A stretch of 64,000 bases of DNA, taken from Marinilabiliaceae bacterium JC040 (GTDB lineage Bacteria > Bacteroidota > Bacteroidia > Bacteroidales > Marinifilaceae). The DNA is taken from NCBI GenBank assembly GCA_022496785.1, contig SNAP01000001.1, positions 434,001-498,000 on the forward strand, in the 5' to 3' direction. Below, piece by piece: positions 1-7,733 of the stretch. The notes beneath the pieces are model-generated. The model ran no database searches and was not told the DNA's origin. It worked only from the letters and a program-made list of their open reading frames with translations. The first letter of the stretch is position 1, and every line of letters begins with the position of its first letter. The translations under genes were made by a program, and so were the position numbers.

Positions 1-483
1 AAAATGAGGATCCGTTTGGCTTTTTAGTGCTGAATATTGAGATGAAATATTTTCTTTTTCAAGTTCCTTTTGTTTTATAATTGAGTTTTTCCAGTGAATC
101 ATAAATGATTTTGCATGAAAGATTGTTGATATAGCTGCTGCTACTGTAAATATTATGAAATTTTTCCAGATTCTATTAGCAGAAAGAAGTAATGAAATAT
201 CTCCTTTGTTTAAAACTTTAATAATAAATATATCTACACCAATTACTACTATAAGTAAGAAAATTGTATTTGCTATAAACCCAACTATAAGTCTTAGATT
301 TGTTTGTTCTAGCCAATCGAATTTAGAGTCTAGAATATCTGCTAATATTTTACTGCCTAATCCAAAACCAAAACAATAAATTGCTGAAACTAGTGTGCAT
401 AAAAAGATGTTTATTAAATTTATTTGTGGACAAAAGACTACGGAACTTACTATTGAAAAGATAATAGTAAGTATTGTAGGCAT
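1..483 (-). CDS. LytS/YehU-type sensor histidine kinase, N-terminal part (cut by the window edge)
   Basis: An open frame starts at ATG 483-481 and stays open to base 1, giving 161 residues. Hydrophobic segments (opening MPTILTIIFSIVSSVVF, then IVGFIANTIFLLIVVIGVDIF and FIIFTVAAAISTI) suggest about four membrane helices. These are followed by a coiled-coil-like linker and the sequence LKSQTDPHF at the very edge. That matches the H-box (LKxQxxPHFLFN) that opens the His_kinase domain of LytS-family kinases; the phospho-accepting His is in PHF. The catalytic domain lies outside the window. The gene starts 13 bases after the TPR gene, so it is probably the last visible member of the TonB receptor operon. 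A LytTR response regulator is the usual partner and would be expected beyond base 1 (inference). Confidence 0.75.
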   Translation of the reverse strand, partial: MPTILTIIFSIVSSVVFCPQINLINIFLCTLVSAIYCFGFGLGSKILADILDSKFDWLEQTNLRLIVGFIANTIFLLIVVIGVDIFIIKVLNKGDISLLLSANRIWKNFIIFTVAAAISTIFHAKSFMIHWKNSIIKQKELEKENISSQYSALKSQTDPHF

Positions 484-496
484 TATGAGTGATTTT

Positions 497-1144
497 TTAT
501 TTATCTTTCTTAGCATTATCTCTATTTTTTAATACTTGTACAGCTTGCTGTTTTCCCCAATTTGGGTAGAAAGCTTCTTTTGATTTAAATTTATTAAATA
601 AATCAATTGCTTTTTCCAATTGTTTATAGAATTTATCAGTTTTTGCTCCTGTAAATGATGCTGTGTTTATTTGAAATTGAGAAAGAAGATATAAAGCTCT
701 AGGGTTTTTAGGTTCTAATTCTAGAGCTTCAGTATATGAGTTTATTATAGATTTGGAATATTTTTTACCATTCTCCATAGGATTTTGTATTATCTTTAAT
801 GTATTAATTAATCCTTCAGCACACTTTATTTCTGCTCGATTTGCATTTCTTTGTTTTGATATTGATATATATTTTTCAGCCTTTATAATCTTTTGATTAA
901 TTAGAGTTTGACTTTTACAAGAGAAAGAATCGAATATATTTACTAAGGCAACATAATAGGGAGGTATCCATTCCTTTTTTTCGACTTGACTAACTCTCTC
1001 AAATATTGCAATTGCTTTTATATTATTACCTTTAGACCATTCTTGCATTCCAGAACCCATAGTTTGTTGATAAGTGTTCTGAGCTTTTGCATTCAAGGAA
1101 ATAATTCCAAGAATTAATATTATTGTAATTTTTATATTCTTCAT
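497..1144 (-). CDS. Secreted TPR-like protein of a TonB receptor operon
   Basis: 215 residues with a cleavable signal peptide (about 1-21, ending NAKAQ). The mature part has helical repeats of TPR character: one near residues 30-60 (MQEWSKGNNIKAIAIFERVS) and another near 135-165 (YTEALELEPKNPRALYLLSQFQ). It is probably a periplasmic scaffold. It sits 4 bases after the DUF2141 gene and 13 bases before the histidine kinase, so the four genes look co-transcribed. Its function is unknown; the context suggests an accessory part of an envelope sensing or uptake system. Confidence 0.6.
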   Translation of the reverse strand: MKNIKITIILILGIISLNAKAQNTYQQTMGSGMQEWSKGNNIKAIAIFERVSQVEKKEWIPPYYVALVNIFDSFSCKSQTLINQKIIKAEKYISISKQRNANRAEIKCAEGLINTLKIIQNPMENGKKYSKSIINSYTEALELEPKNPRALYLLSQFQINTASFTGAKTDKFYKQLEKAIDLFNKFKSKEAFYPNWGKQQAVQVLKNRDNAKKDK

Positions 1145-1148
1145 ATTT

Positions 1149-1568
1149 CTAGAATTTAATAGTTTGTGTAATATTTTCTTTTCCTATTTTAAATTTAGCA
1201 TCTTTAAATGATGGAGGTCCAAATGTTCCTTTTGCATTATTTGAAGCAGCAGTTGGTTCTTTTGGTATACCTAGGAAGTTAAAATCAAGTTTTTTGTTTG
1301 AATTGATATCATGAATTATGGAGATTGCATAAGTTCCTGGTTCTATATCTTTGAATATTATAGTAGATTTTTTATTCTTTATTTTCCCTATTGATTTTAA
1401 ATATGGTTTTTTAAGAAAATCTTTCTTGCATGAATATATTGCTACCATCAATATTCCTTTGTTACTTTTTATGTTTGTAACTTTTATTGTTATTGACTTC
1501 TTTTCTATCTGTGCATTTGAATTTAGATAGAAAATTGTGAAGAATATTAATACGAGTATCTTTTTCAT
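1149..1568 (-). CDS. DUF2141 domain protein, secreted
   Basis: 139 residues with a signal peptide (about 1-19, ending SNAQ). The rest is a single DUF2141 domain with its typical features: ITIKVTNIKSNKGILMVAIY at the start, a central GTYAISIIHDINSNKKLDFN segment, and GIPKEP...SNNAKG...FGPPSFKDAKF near the end. The fold is predicted to be all-beta and periplasmic; no biochemical role is established for the family. It lies between the TonB-dependent receptor (97-base gap) and the TPR gene (4-base gap). Confidence 0.8.
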   Translation of the reverse strand: MKKILVLIFFTIFYLNSNAQIEKKSITIKVTNIKSNKGILMVAIYSCKKDFLKKPYLKSIGKIKNKKSTIIFKDIEPGTYAISIIHDINSNKKLDFNFLGIPKEPTAASNNAKGTFGPPSFKDAKFKIGKENITQTIKF

Positions 1569-1665
1569 AATCTTAATTTTAAATTTATATATGCTAATTT
1601 AGTATCTTATTGGTAATAATTCAATATTAAATTACTGACTTGTTGATTCTTTATGACGAGCCGTA

Positions 1666-3819
1666 TTATAGTGTATCTAGTTGATTTAATTTTTTGTTTT
1701 TGCTTAAGGTTATAAATAGTCCTAGCATTATAAATCTTTTTTGAGAAGGTCTTATATTTTGTCTTTCATATATACCAATATCGTTTCTGTTATTTGCATA
1801 TTTGTATGAATAGATATTATTGAATCCTAGTAGGTTATTAATTGAAAGATATAAAATGGTTTGCTGTGAAATTAAATACGAAAAACTAAGGCTTAAATCG
1901 TTATAGGCATTTGAAGTTTCATTCATAAATGTTTTCTTATTTGGATTGTGGTAGGGTCTCCCTGAATTGAAGGAGTAACTTGTACTAATAAGAGTTTTAA
2001 GAGAGGATATCCAGTATCTACAGCTAATTGATAAGTTGTGTTTTGCTGTAAATGGTACATTCACCTCATATGGATAATATTTGTAATTTCTTTTTGCATC
2101 TATAAATGAATATGAAATCATGTAATCAAGATTTCTTATACTTTTTGAATCTTTCCATAGTATATCAATTCCTTTTGAATAACCTTTACCTTTGTTTGTA
2201 TATGATGTCTCATCGTTAATATCTCTATACTTTATTAAATTAGAGTATCTTTTATAATAGACTTCTGTTCTTAATATTCTTCCTCTACTATTATGTTGGA
2301 AATTAAAGATATATTGATGACTTTTTTCATTAGCTAATTTATTGTTAATAAATTGATATCTTTTTTGGTGCTTTTGATTGAATGTGCCGTATGCAAATGA
2401 TATCTGATTTGTTTCTCCAATTTTCTGCGCTAATCCAATTCGAGGTGATAGGTATGATTTATTATTTTTTAATTGTTCTCCTCTTATGCCAATTCTAAAT
2501 GCTGTATTATTAAAGAATCTTATTTCACTTTCTAAAAAGATACTTCCCATTTGTTCTTTTATTTCTTTTGATAATGCTTTTGAGTATTTATTTGAAGAAA
2601 GAGTTTGATTTGATTTTTCTATAAAATATTCTGAACCAAAATGTATTTTGAAATTTTCATCTATTATTTTCTTTAAGGTAATCTTTAAATGATAGTTTCT
2701 TTCAAATTCTTTTATTTGTTGTTTGATTGTATTTGTAATTGCTGAAGTTTTATGATTGTTTGAAAAACCCATTCCTGTGTAGAGTATTAACTTGTTTCCA
2801 ATTTCACCTTTGTATGTTGTATTAGTGTAAATATCTTCTTCTTTAGTGCTATAATTAATAGGTTGTTTATAGTTTATATCTTCTTGGAATAATTTGAAAC
2901 TACTTGTTGAGACACCTGTGTATAGTTTAAATATACCTTTTTTAGTTTTATGTCGATATACTGCCTCTCCTCCTAGAGATTCATACGGATCACTCCATTT
3001 ATATCTGCTAGGGATTAATTTTAAATATGGTCTTAAATTAGTATACGAACTATTGAATGTAAGAGAATTGTTTTTACCTTTTATTGTTTGTCCAAGTCCT
3101 AATCCTACTGTCATAATGCTTATATCTGTTTTTGTTTCTTCTTCTACATCGTTTGTATTAAGGAGTAATATTCCAGATAAAGCTTGTCCATATTCTGCTG
3201 AATAACCACCAGTGCTTAGATTCATTCCTTTGAATAACATTGCAGAATATCTACTTCTTGATGGAATATTATTTGGTGAAGAGCTGTATGGTTTAAATAC
3301 TCTTAATCCGTCTATAAAAGTTTGTGATTCGTAGCTATTACCTCCTCGTATAAATAATTTACAACTTTCTGGGTTAATTGTTGTTCCTGGTAGTTTCTGA
3401 AAAGCAACTACTAAATTAGCTGCTGCACCAGCAGTTGTAACTACATCGAGTGAATTTAATGCTGTTGTTTTAGATTTATCTCCAGCAGAAAAAGAACCTG
3501 CTGTTATTGTAACTGTATTTAAAGTGTTTATTTTCTCTTCTAAAATAATTTCAAGATTATTCATTTCTTTAACTGAGCATTTTATTTGCTTTTCTTTATA
3601 CCCTATACAGGTTATTATTAAGATTTGAATACCTTCTTTCTTTGTTTTAAAGTTAAAGATTCCGTTAATATTTGTCATAGCCCCTGAATATGAACCAGAT
3701 ATATATACATTTACTCCTGGTATTGCTTTGTTTTTTGTATCAAGAACTTTGCCATTAATATTCTGTCCAAAACTTGTTAAAACTAAATGCATTAAGATTA
3801 TAATAATGAAGTTTCTCAT
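1666..3819 (-). CDS. TonB-dependent outer-membrane receptor with N-terminal carboxypeptidase-like domain
   Basis: 717 residues. A signal peptide (about 1-18) is followed by a CarboxypepD_reg-like beta-sandwich (about 19-105, INGKVLDTKNKAIPGVNVY), a plug domain (about 110-225, with AFQKLPGTTINPE, FIRGGNSYESQTFIDG and STGGYSAEYGQALSG) and a 22-strand-type barrel to the C-terminus. It has no SusD partner next to it, so a SusCD glycan system is unlikely. The substrate cannot be told from sequence. It heads the minus-strand set with DUF2141, TPR and LytS-type kinase genes. The tail ends in a polar stretch (NKKLNQLDTL) rather than the usual terminal aromatic residue. Confidence 0.88.
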   Translation of the reverse strand: MRNFIIIILMHLVLTSFGQNINGKVLDTKNKAIPGVNVYISGSYSGAMTNINGIFNFKTKKEGIQILIITCIGYKEKQIKCSVKEMNNLEIILEEKINTLNTVTITAGSFSAGDKSKTTALNSLDVVTTAGAAANLVVAFQKLPGTTINPESCKLFIRGGNSYESQTFIDGLRVFKPYSSSPNNIPSRSRYSAMLFKGMNLSTGGYSAEYGQALSGILLLNTNDVEEETKTDISIMTVGLGLGQTIKGKNNSLTFNSSYTNLRPYLKLIPSRYKWSDPYESLGGEAVYRHKTKKGIFKLYTGVSTSSFKLFQEDINYKQPINYSTKEEDIYTNTTYKGEIGNKLILYTGMGFSNNHKTSAITNTIKQQIKEFERNYHLKITLKKIIDENFKIHFGSEYFIEKSNQTLSSNKYSKALSKEIKEQMGSIFLESEIRFFNNTAFRIGIRGEQLKNNKSYLSPRIGLAQKIGETNQISFAYGTFNQKHQKRYQFINNKLANEKSHQYIFNFQHNSRGRILRTEVYYKRYSNLIKYRDINDETSYTNKGKGYSKGIDILWKDSKSIRNLDYMISYSFIDAKRNYKYYPYEVNVPFTAKHNLSISCRYWISSLKTLISTSYSFNSGRPYHNPNKKTFMNETSNAYNDLSLSFSYLISQQTILYLSINNLLGFNNIYSYKYANNRNDIGIYERQNIRPSQKRFIMLGLFITLSKNKKLNQLDTL

Positions 3820-4379
3820 GATTTCTATTTTTTGTTACATTATGATTACAGTAATATGAATGTTCTTTCTAATATTTTTCTAATATTATGATTCTTAGTA
3901 CAAATATTATGGAATAAGTTCTATTAGTAAAAAGATTCTTTCTGACCTGTTATTTTATTAGGATGGATTGTAGATATCTATATATTTGATAATTTGATTT
4001 CATGGTAGATTAATGAATATCTATTATTCTAAGAATTTACTTTTCTTTGTATCTATTAGCATGATAGGGATTAAAATCCTCTATTTCTAGATATTTTACA
4101 TCAGCCATATATTAATTCTTTCTAAAAAGTTTCTTTTTTTATTATACTAGGGTTGTATGCTATTATATTAAGTCGTATATTTAGACTGTAGTATAAACAT
4201 AGTTATACACTAGAATAAGAACATTAAGTAACATACAATTCGTTTCATATAAGAAGAACTCACCGATTATTACGATAAATCGTTTCGTAAAAATTCACTC
4301 AATTTAGATAATTTTTGGTCGACCTTTGCATAGTTTCAAGTATGATTATTGACATGTTGTAAACAAATAATTTTAAGAA
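3820..4379. other. 560-base AT-rich intergenic region without a recognisable gene
   Basis: This lies between the divergent TonB receptor and RRM protein genes. I see no open frame of convincing composition and no RNA gene. It must hold the promoters of both neighbours, but no full TTG-N19-TAnnTTTG match was found. The closest is GACCTTTG at 4321-4328, ahead of the RRM gene, with one mismatch. Confidence 0.5.
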
Positions 4380-4655
4380 ATGAACATTTACGTAGGTAAT
4401 CTACATTATGGTATTAATGATGAAGATTTAAAAGATGTATTCGAAGAATACGGTGAAGTTATGTCAGCAAAAGTAATTGTTGATCGTGAAACTGGTAGAA
4501 GCAAAGGTTTTGGTTTTGTAGAGATGTCTGATGAAGCAGCTACTAAAGCTATTGAGGATTTAGAAGGAGCTGAATTAAGCGGAAGAACTATGAAGGTTAA
4601 TGAGTCTAAACCTAAACCTCAAAGAAAATCGTTTGATAGAAAAAGAAATTACTAA
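4380..4655 (+). CDS. RRM-type RNA-binding protein
   Basis: 91 residues forming one RNA recognition motif. RNP2 is IYVGNL (residues 2-7) and RNP1 is RSKGFGFVEM (about 41-50), with the aromatic residues that stack on RNA. A short basic tail (KPKPQRKSFDRKRNY) follows. This is the small glycine-poor RRM family found in Bacteroidota and cyanobacteria, thought to act as RNA chaperones or regulators. It is followed after 19 bases by a cold-shock protein gene and a terminator, so the two are probably one transcript. Confidence 0.9.
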   Translation: MNIYVGNLHYGINDEDLKDVFEEYGEVMSAKVIVDRETGRSKGFGFVEMSDEAATKAIEDLEGAELSGRTMKVNESKPKPQRKSFDRKRNY

Positions 4656-4674
4656 TACAATAAATTTAAGAAAA

Positions 4675-4869
4675 ATGAAAGGTACTGTAAAATGGTATGA
4701 TGCAGAAAAAGGATATGGTTTTATTCTTACTGAAGAAGGAAAAGATCTTTTTGTGCATAGATCTGGTTTAACAGCAGGTGCTCGTTCTCTTGACGCTGAT
4801 GATAGAGTAGAATTTGAAGTTTCTGAAGGTCCTAAGGGTCTTATAGCTGTTAATGTTGTTGTTGAATAA
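4675..4869 (+). CDS. Cold-shock domain protein (CspA family)
   Basis: 64 residues, one complete cold-shock domain. It begins MKGTVKWYDAEKGYGFI (RNP1 KGYGFI) and has RNP2-like LFVHRS. It should bind single-stranded RNA and DNA and melt secondary structure. I chose ATG 4675 because it gives the normal CspA length and N-terminus; an in-frame ATG at 4600 would only add residues read from inside the upstream RRM gene. It is paired with the RRM gene and ends just before a strong terminator. Confidence 0.93.
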   Translation: MKGTVKWYDAEKGYGFILTEEGKDLFVHRSGLTAGARSLDADDRVEFEVSEGPKGLIAVNVVVE

Positions 4870-4890
4870 TTATTAAACGATGATATTGTT

Positions 4891-4923
4891 AAAAAGTCAA
4901 TCTGTAAAGATTGACTTTTTTTT
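4891..4923 (+). terminator. Rho-independent terminator after the cold-shock gene
   Basis: A 12-bp stem (AAAAAGTCAATC with GATTGACTTTTT) and 6-base loop are followed by a T run. It ends the RRM/Csp transcript. Confidence 0.9.
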
Positions 4924-5033
4924 ATTGAGAAATTTTTTCTTCTATTATTATGCTTTTTAGCTAGTTTATTTTTTGTTTGATCTTTTATTAATATTATTTG
5001 AGAGCTTAGATTAAGAGAATATATTTATCATCT

Positions 5034-5909
5034 TTAAATCCATTCTTCGTTTAATATTTTACCTTCAACACTTATTCTTATAAATTTTACTGGCACTTTT
5101 CTTTTAGCTTTTCTGACAGCATTTTGTACCAAGCGAATTAATCCACCACAACATGGAACTTCCATTATTGCTACTGTTATTGTGTTTACTGTTGATTCAT
5201 TTATTAATTTTACTATCTTATCCTCATATACATCTTGTCCTCTATCTAATTTGGGACATGCTATTGCTAGTGATTTCCCTTTTAATAATTTAGTATGGAA
5301 ATCTCCCATTGAATATGCAGTACAGTCTGCTGCAATTAATATATCTGAATTTTTATAGTATGACGCATTTGGATTAATTAAATGCATTTGAACTGGCCAT
5401 TGACGTAATTCAGATTGAGTATTTGTATTTACAGATTTGTTAAATATAGGTTTTAATTCAATAGATTTGCTTCCTGGACATCCCCCTCCACAAGAATTAG
5501 TATTTTGTGAATTATTACTATTATTCTCAAATACATTAATTACTATTTCATTTAAATCAAAGGGAAGTTTTTCTTTCTTTTCAGTAAGAAATTCCATTGC
5601 TTGTTTTATAAAAGTATGCTCATTATGATCCTTTAGATGTTTTAAATGTGCAATTACAGTATTTTTACCTTTTTGTATCATTTCTTTAATTACAATAACT
5701 TCATCGTAAGGTTCTGCTTCTCTTTCTTCAAGTTTAATCGCATCCATTGGACAATGTCCTATACATGCTCCTAATCCATCACACATTAAATCACTTATTA
5801 ACCTTGCTTTTCCATCTACAATTTGAAGAGCTCCTTCATGACAATTTGGTATACAATTCCCACAACCATTACATTTCTCTTCATCAATCTTAATTATTTC
5901 TCTTTTCAT
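5034..5909 (-). CDS. 4Fe-4S ferredoxin-like protein with a Cys-rich C-terminal region
   Basis: 291 residues, cytoplasmic. The N-terminus holds a ferredoxin motif CNGCGNCIPNC (Cys 13, 16, 19 and 23) and a second motif CDGLGACIGHCP, in which the usual second Cys is absent, leaving three ligands. Further Cys are in CGGGCPGS, ADCTAY, ACPKLD and CCGGL in the second half, where an additional cluster or redox site may form. The likely role is electron transfer in anaerobic or nitrosative-stress metabolism. Similar ferredoxin-like genes (frdx) accompany hybrid cluster protein genes in several anaerobes, but hcp is not in this window. It is divergent from the rubredoxin gene, with a palindrome between them. 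Confidence 0.75.
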   Translation of the reverse strand: MKREIIKIDEEKCNGCGNCIPNCHEGALQIVDGKARLISDLMCDGLGACIGHCPMDAIKLEEREAEPYDEVIVIKEMIQKGKNTVIAHLKHLKDHNEHTFIKQAMEFLTEKKEKLPFDLNEIVINVFENNSNNSQNTNSCGGGCPGSKSIELKPIFNKSVNTNTQSELRQWPVQMHLINPNASYYKNSDILIAADCTAYSMGDFHTKLLKGKSLAIACPKLDRGQDVYEDKIVKLINESTVNTITVAIMEVPCCGGLIRLVQNAVRKAKRKVPVKFIRISVEGKILNEEWI

Positions 5910-5947
5910 TATAGTTATATTTAGGTGTTTTGTTTGTATTTATACTG

Positions 5948-5955
5948 CAAATATA
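5948..5955 (-). promoter_or_regulatory. -7 box of the 4Fe-4S protein gene
   Basis: TATATTTG on the minus strand fits the Bacteroidota TAnnTTTG element, about 40 bases before the ATG. No clear TTG element lies at the right distance, which is compatible with activator dependence. Confidence 0.5.
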
Positions 5956-5968
5956 TGTAGGATAAGTC

Positions 5969-5996
5969 TTGTAATATGTAACCTTTGTTACATTTG
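5969..5996 (+). promoter_or_regulatory. Rubredoxin promoter (TTG-N17-TACATTTG)
   Basis: TTG at 5969-5971 and TACATTTG at 5989-5996 are 17 bases apart, matching the phylum consensus. The -7 box overlaps the palindrome at 5976-5993, so a protein bound there would block or modulate this promoter. Confidence 0.6.
5976..5993. promoter_or_regulatory. Palindromic operator candidate ATGTAAC-N4-GTTACAT
   Basis: Two perfect 7-base arms flank CTTT in the region between the divergent 4Fe-4S and rubredoxin genes. The size and dyad spacing resemble Crp/Fnr-superfamily sites, including those of HcpR-type regulators. The regulator itself is not in the window. Confidence 0.5.
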
Positions 5997-6093
5997 TAAT
6001 ATTTATAATCTGCAGATTAATAAATAATTAGATATTATTGTTTAGTGTTGCCTTTTTTTTTAAATTGACTATTATTAATTTAAATCTGTTATT

Positions 6094-6255
6094 ATGAAAT
6101 ATTTATGTGTAGTTTGCGATTATGTATATGATCCTAAAATAGGAGATCCAGACTCAGGTATAGAACCTGGAACAGCTTTCGAAGATATTCCAGATGATTG
6201 GGTATGTCCTTTATGTGGAGTTGGAAAAGAAGATTTTGAAAAAATCGAAGAATAA
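6094..6255 (+). CDS. Rubredoxin
   Basis: 53 residues, the normal rubredoxin size. It has two CxxC pairs, CVVC (residues 5-8) and CPLC (38-41), that bind one iron atom. It also has the family residues YDP (12-14), GDPDSGI and the DDWVCPLCG segment. It is a soluble electron carrier, typically feeding rubrerythrin, superoxide reductase or rubredoxin:oxygen oxidoreductase in anaerobes. It is transcribed away from the 4Fe-4S protein gene and ends directly before a terminator. The gene is short and easily missed. Confidence 0.95.
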   Translation: MKYLCVVCDYVYDPKIGDPDSGIEPGTAFEDIPDDWVCPLCGVGKEDFEKIEE

Positions 6256-6287
6256 AAAAAAGCCTCAAGTTAACTTGAGGCTTTTTT
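6256..6287. terminator. Bidirectional terminator between rubredoxin and tRNA-Phe
   Basis: A stem of AAAAAAGCCTCAAG with CTTGAGGCTTTTTT and loop TTAA follows immediately after the rubredoxin stop codon. A and T runs on the two sides let it serve both the rubredoxin (+) and tRNA-Phe (-) transcripts. Confidence 0.9.
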
Positions 6288-6362
6288 GGTGGTGCCACCT
6301 GGAATCGAACCAGGGACACAAGGATTTTCAGTCCTTTGCTCTACCAACTGAGCTATGGCACC
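6287..6362 (-). tRNA. tRNA-Phe (GAA)
   Basis: A 76-base cloverleaf with 7-bp acceptor GGTGCCA/TGGCACC, D-arm AGCTCAGTTGGTAGAGC, anticodon loop CTGAAAA (GAA) and T-loop GGTTCGATTCC. The CCA end is encoded. It is on the minus strand, convergent with the rubredoxin gene. Confidence 0.97.
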
Positions 6363-6379
6363 ATCATTTGATTACGGTA

Positions 6380-6408
6380 CAAAAGTAGGTTTTTTTTTTA
6401 AGAATCAA
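6380..6408 (-). promoter_or_regulatory. tRNA-Phe promoter (TTG-N18-TACTTTTG)
   Basis: On the minus strand, TTG (6408-6406) and TACTTTTG (6387-6380) are 18 bases apart, with 17 bases between the -7 box and the tRNA 5' end. It is a near-ideal Bacteroidota promoter. Confidence 0.75.
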
Positions 6409-6459
6409 AACCTTTTTCTAAAAAAATACTTTTTTTTTCTTTTACCTAGATATCTTATT

Positions 6460-6467
6460 TACCTTTG
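6460..6467 (+). promoter_or_regulatory. -7 box before the M16 protease gene
   Basis: TACCTTTG matches TAnnTTTG, 36 bases before the ATG. The -33 position is a T-rich tract without a perfect TTG. Confidence 0.45.
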
Positions 6468-6503
6468 ACCCTGAAATAAAACTATTTAAGTTGATATATT
6501 ATT

Positions 6504-7730
6504 ATGGAAGAAAAATATGAGTTTTTTACTTTAGATAATGGAATTAGAATAGTTCATAGACGTATTAAAGGAATTGTAGCACACTGCGGTTTAATGATTA
6601 ATACAGGTTCTAGAGATGAATTAGATGAAGAGTGGGGAATGGCTCATTTTATTGAGCATGTAATTTTTAAAGGTACAACAAAAAGAAAATCTTTTCATGT
6701 TCTTTCTAGACTGGAGAATGTTGGGGGGGATCTAAATGCGTATACTACTAAAGAAGATACTTGTGTTTATGCGACATTTTTAAATCAATATTACGATAGA
6801 TCTTTAGAGCTAATTTCCGATATCGTTTTTAATTCAACTTTTCCAGATAAAGAACTTAAAAAAGAAAAAGAAATTGTAATAGATGAAATTAATTCTTATC
6901 AAGATTCTCCTTCTGAATTAATTTTTGATGATTTTGAAGATCAAGTTTATAATGGTTCTCCTATAGGAAGGAATATTCTTGGATCTCCTGAAAATGTTCT
7001 TGCCTTTTCAAAGGAAGAAATCCTAAAATTTATGTCGAGAGCTTATAATACCGATCAAATGGTTATAAGTTCTGTAGGTGATATATCTTTTAAAAAATTG
7101 AAATATATTATTCAAAAATATTTTGATAAGGTACCAGCTAATTATAGAAATTTTAAAAGAAGTAAACCAGGATTATATTCTCCAACTAAGAATGTTGTTG
7201 AAAGAAATACATACCAAGCTCATTGTATAATGGGAAATATAGCATTTTCTGCTATGGATTATAGTAGAGTCTATTTAGGTATGTTAACGAATATCTTAGG
7301 AGGTCCAGGTTTGAATTCTAGACTAAATTTAAATATGAGAGAGAAATATGGTCTTGCTTATAATGTTGAGGCAAATTATTCTACATATTCAGATACAGGT
7401 TTGTTTAGTATTTATTTTGGTTGTGATAAAAACGATGTATCAAGATGCATTTCTATTTGCGAAAGAGAAATTCTTAAGATTAAGCAGAAGAAATTAGGAG
7501 TTTTACAGCTTAGGGCAGCAAAATTTCAGCTTTTAGGTCAAATGGCAATTGCTGCAGAAAATAATGAAAATCAAATGCTTTCTATGGCTAAAAGTGTACT
7601 TCTATATGATAAGGTCGAGACTTTAAATGATATTCATAAGATAATAGATTCAATAAGTTCTTCAAATCTTATTAATATAGCTAATGATGTTTTTAATCTA
7701 GAACAAACATCATCTTTAATATACAATTAA
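6504..7730 (+). CDS. M16 family zinc metallopeptidase
   Basis: 408 residues. The inverted zinc motif HFIEH (His48, Glu51, His52) is followed about 70-80 residues later by the third ligand Glu in the KEKEIVIDEI helix, as in pitrilysin and mitochondrial processing peptidase beta. The second half-domain (about 180-350) has the conserved NxxREKxGLAY-type segment (NMREKYGLAYNVEA). There is no signal peptide, so it is probably cytoplasmic, degrading or processing peptides. It is first in a plus-strand run with an O-methyltransferase (3-base gap), selD and yedF. Confidence 0.92.
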   Translation: MEEKYEFFTLDNGIRIVHRRIKGIVAHCGLMINTGSRDELDEEWGMAHFIEHVIFKGTTKRKSFHVLSRLENVGGDLNAYTTKEDTCVYATFLNQYYDRSLELISDIVFNSTFPDKELKKEKEIVIDEINSYQDSPSELIFDDFEDQVYNGSPIGRNILGSPENVLAFSKEEILKFMSRAYNTDQMVISSVGDISFKKLKYIIQKYFDKVPANYRNFKRSKPGLYSPTKNVVERNTYQAHCIMGNIAFSAMDYSRVYLGMLTNILGGPGLNSRLNLNMREKYGLAYNVEANYSTYSDTGLFSIYFGCDKNDVSRCISICEREILKIKQKKLGVLQLRAAKFQLLGQMAIAAENNENQMLSMAKSVLLYDKVETLNDIHKIIDSISSSNLINIANDVFNLEQTSSLIYN

Positions 7731-7733
7731 ACT

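Noticed and set aside
155-379. Plus-strand open frame of 74 codons
   Set aside because: It lies antisense to the LytS-type kinase frame, which has family motifs and membrane helices; the plus frame shows none.
2894-3205. Plus-strand open frame of 103 codons inside the TonB receptor gene
   Set aside because: Antisense to a protein with clear plug and barrel features; no independent support.
4600-4674. N-terminal extension of the cold-shock protein
   Set aside because: It overlaps the RRM gene in another frame; cold-shock proteins start at MKGTVKW.
6134-6388. Open frames on both strands over rubredoxin, terminator and tRNA-Phe
   Set aside because: They cross the terminator and the tRNA. The 53-residue rubredoxin at 6094-6255 is the real gene.
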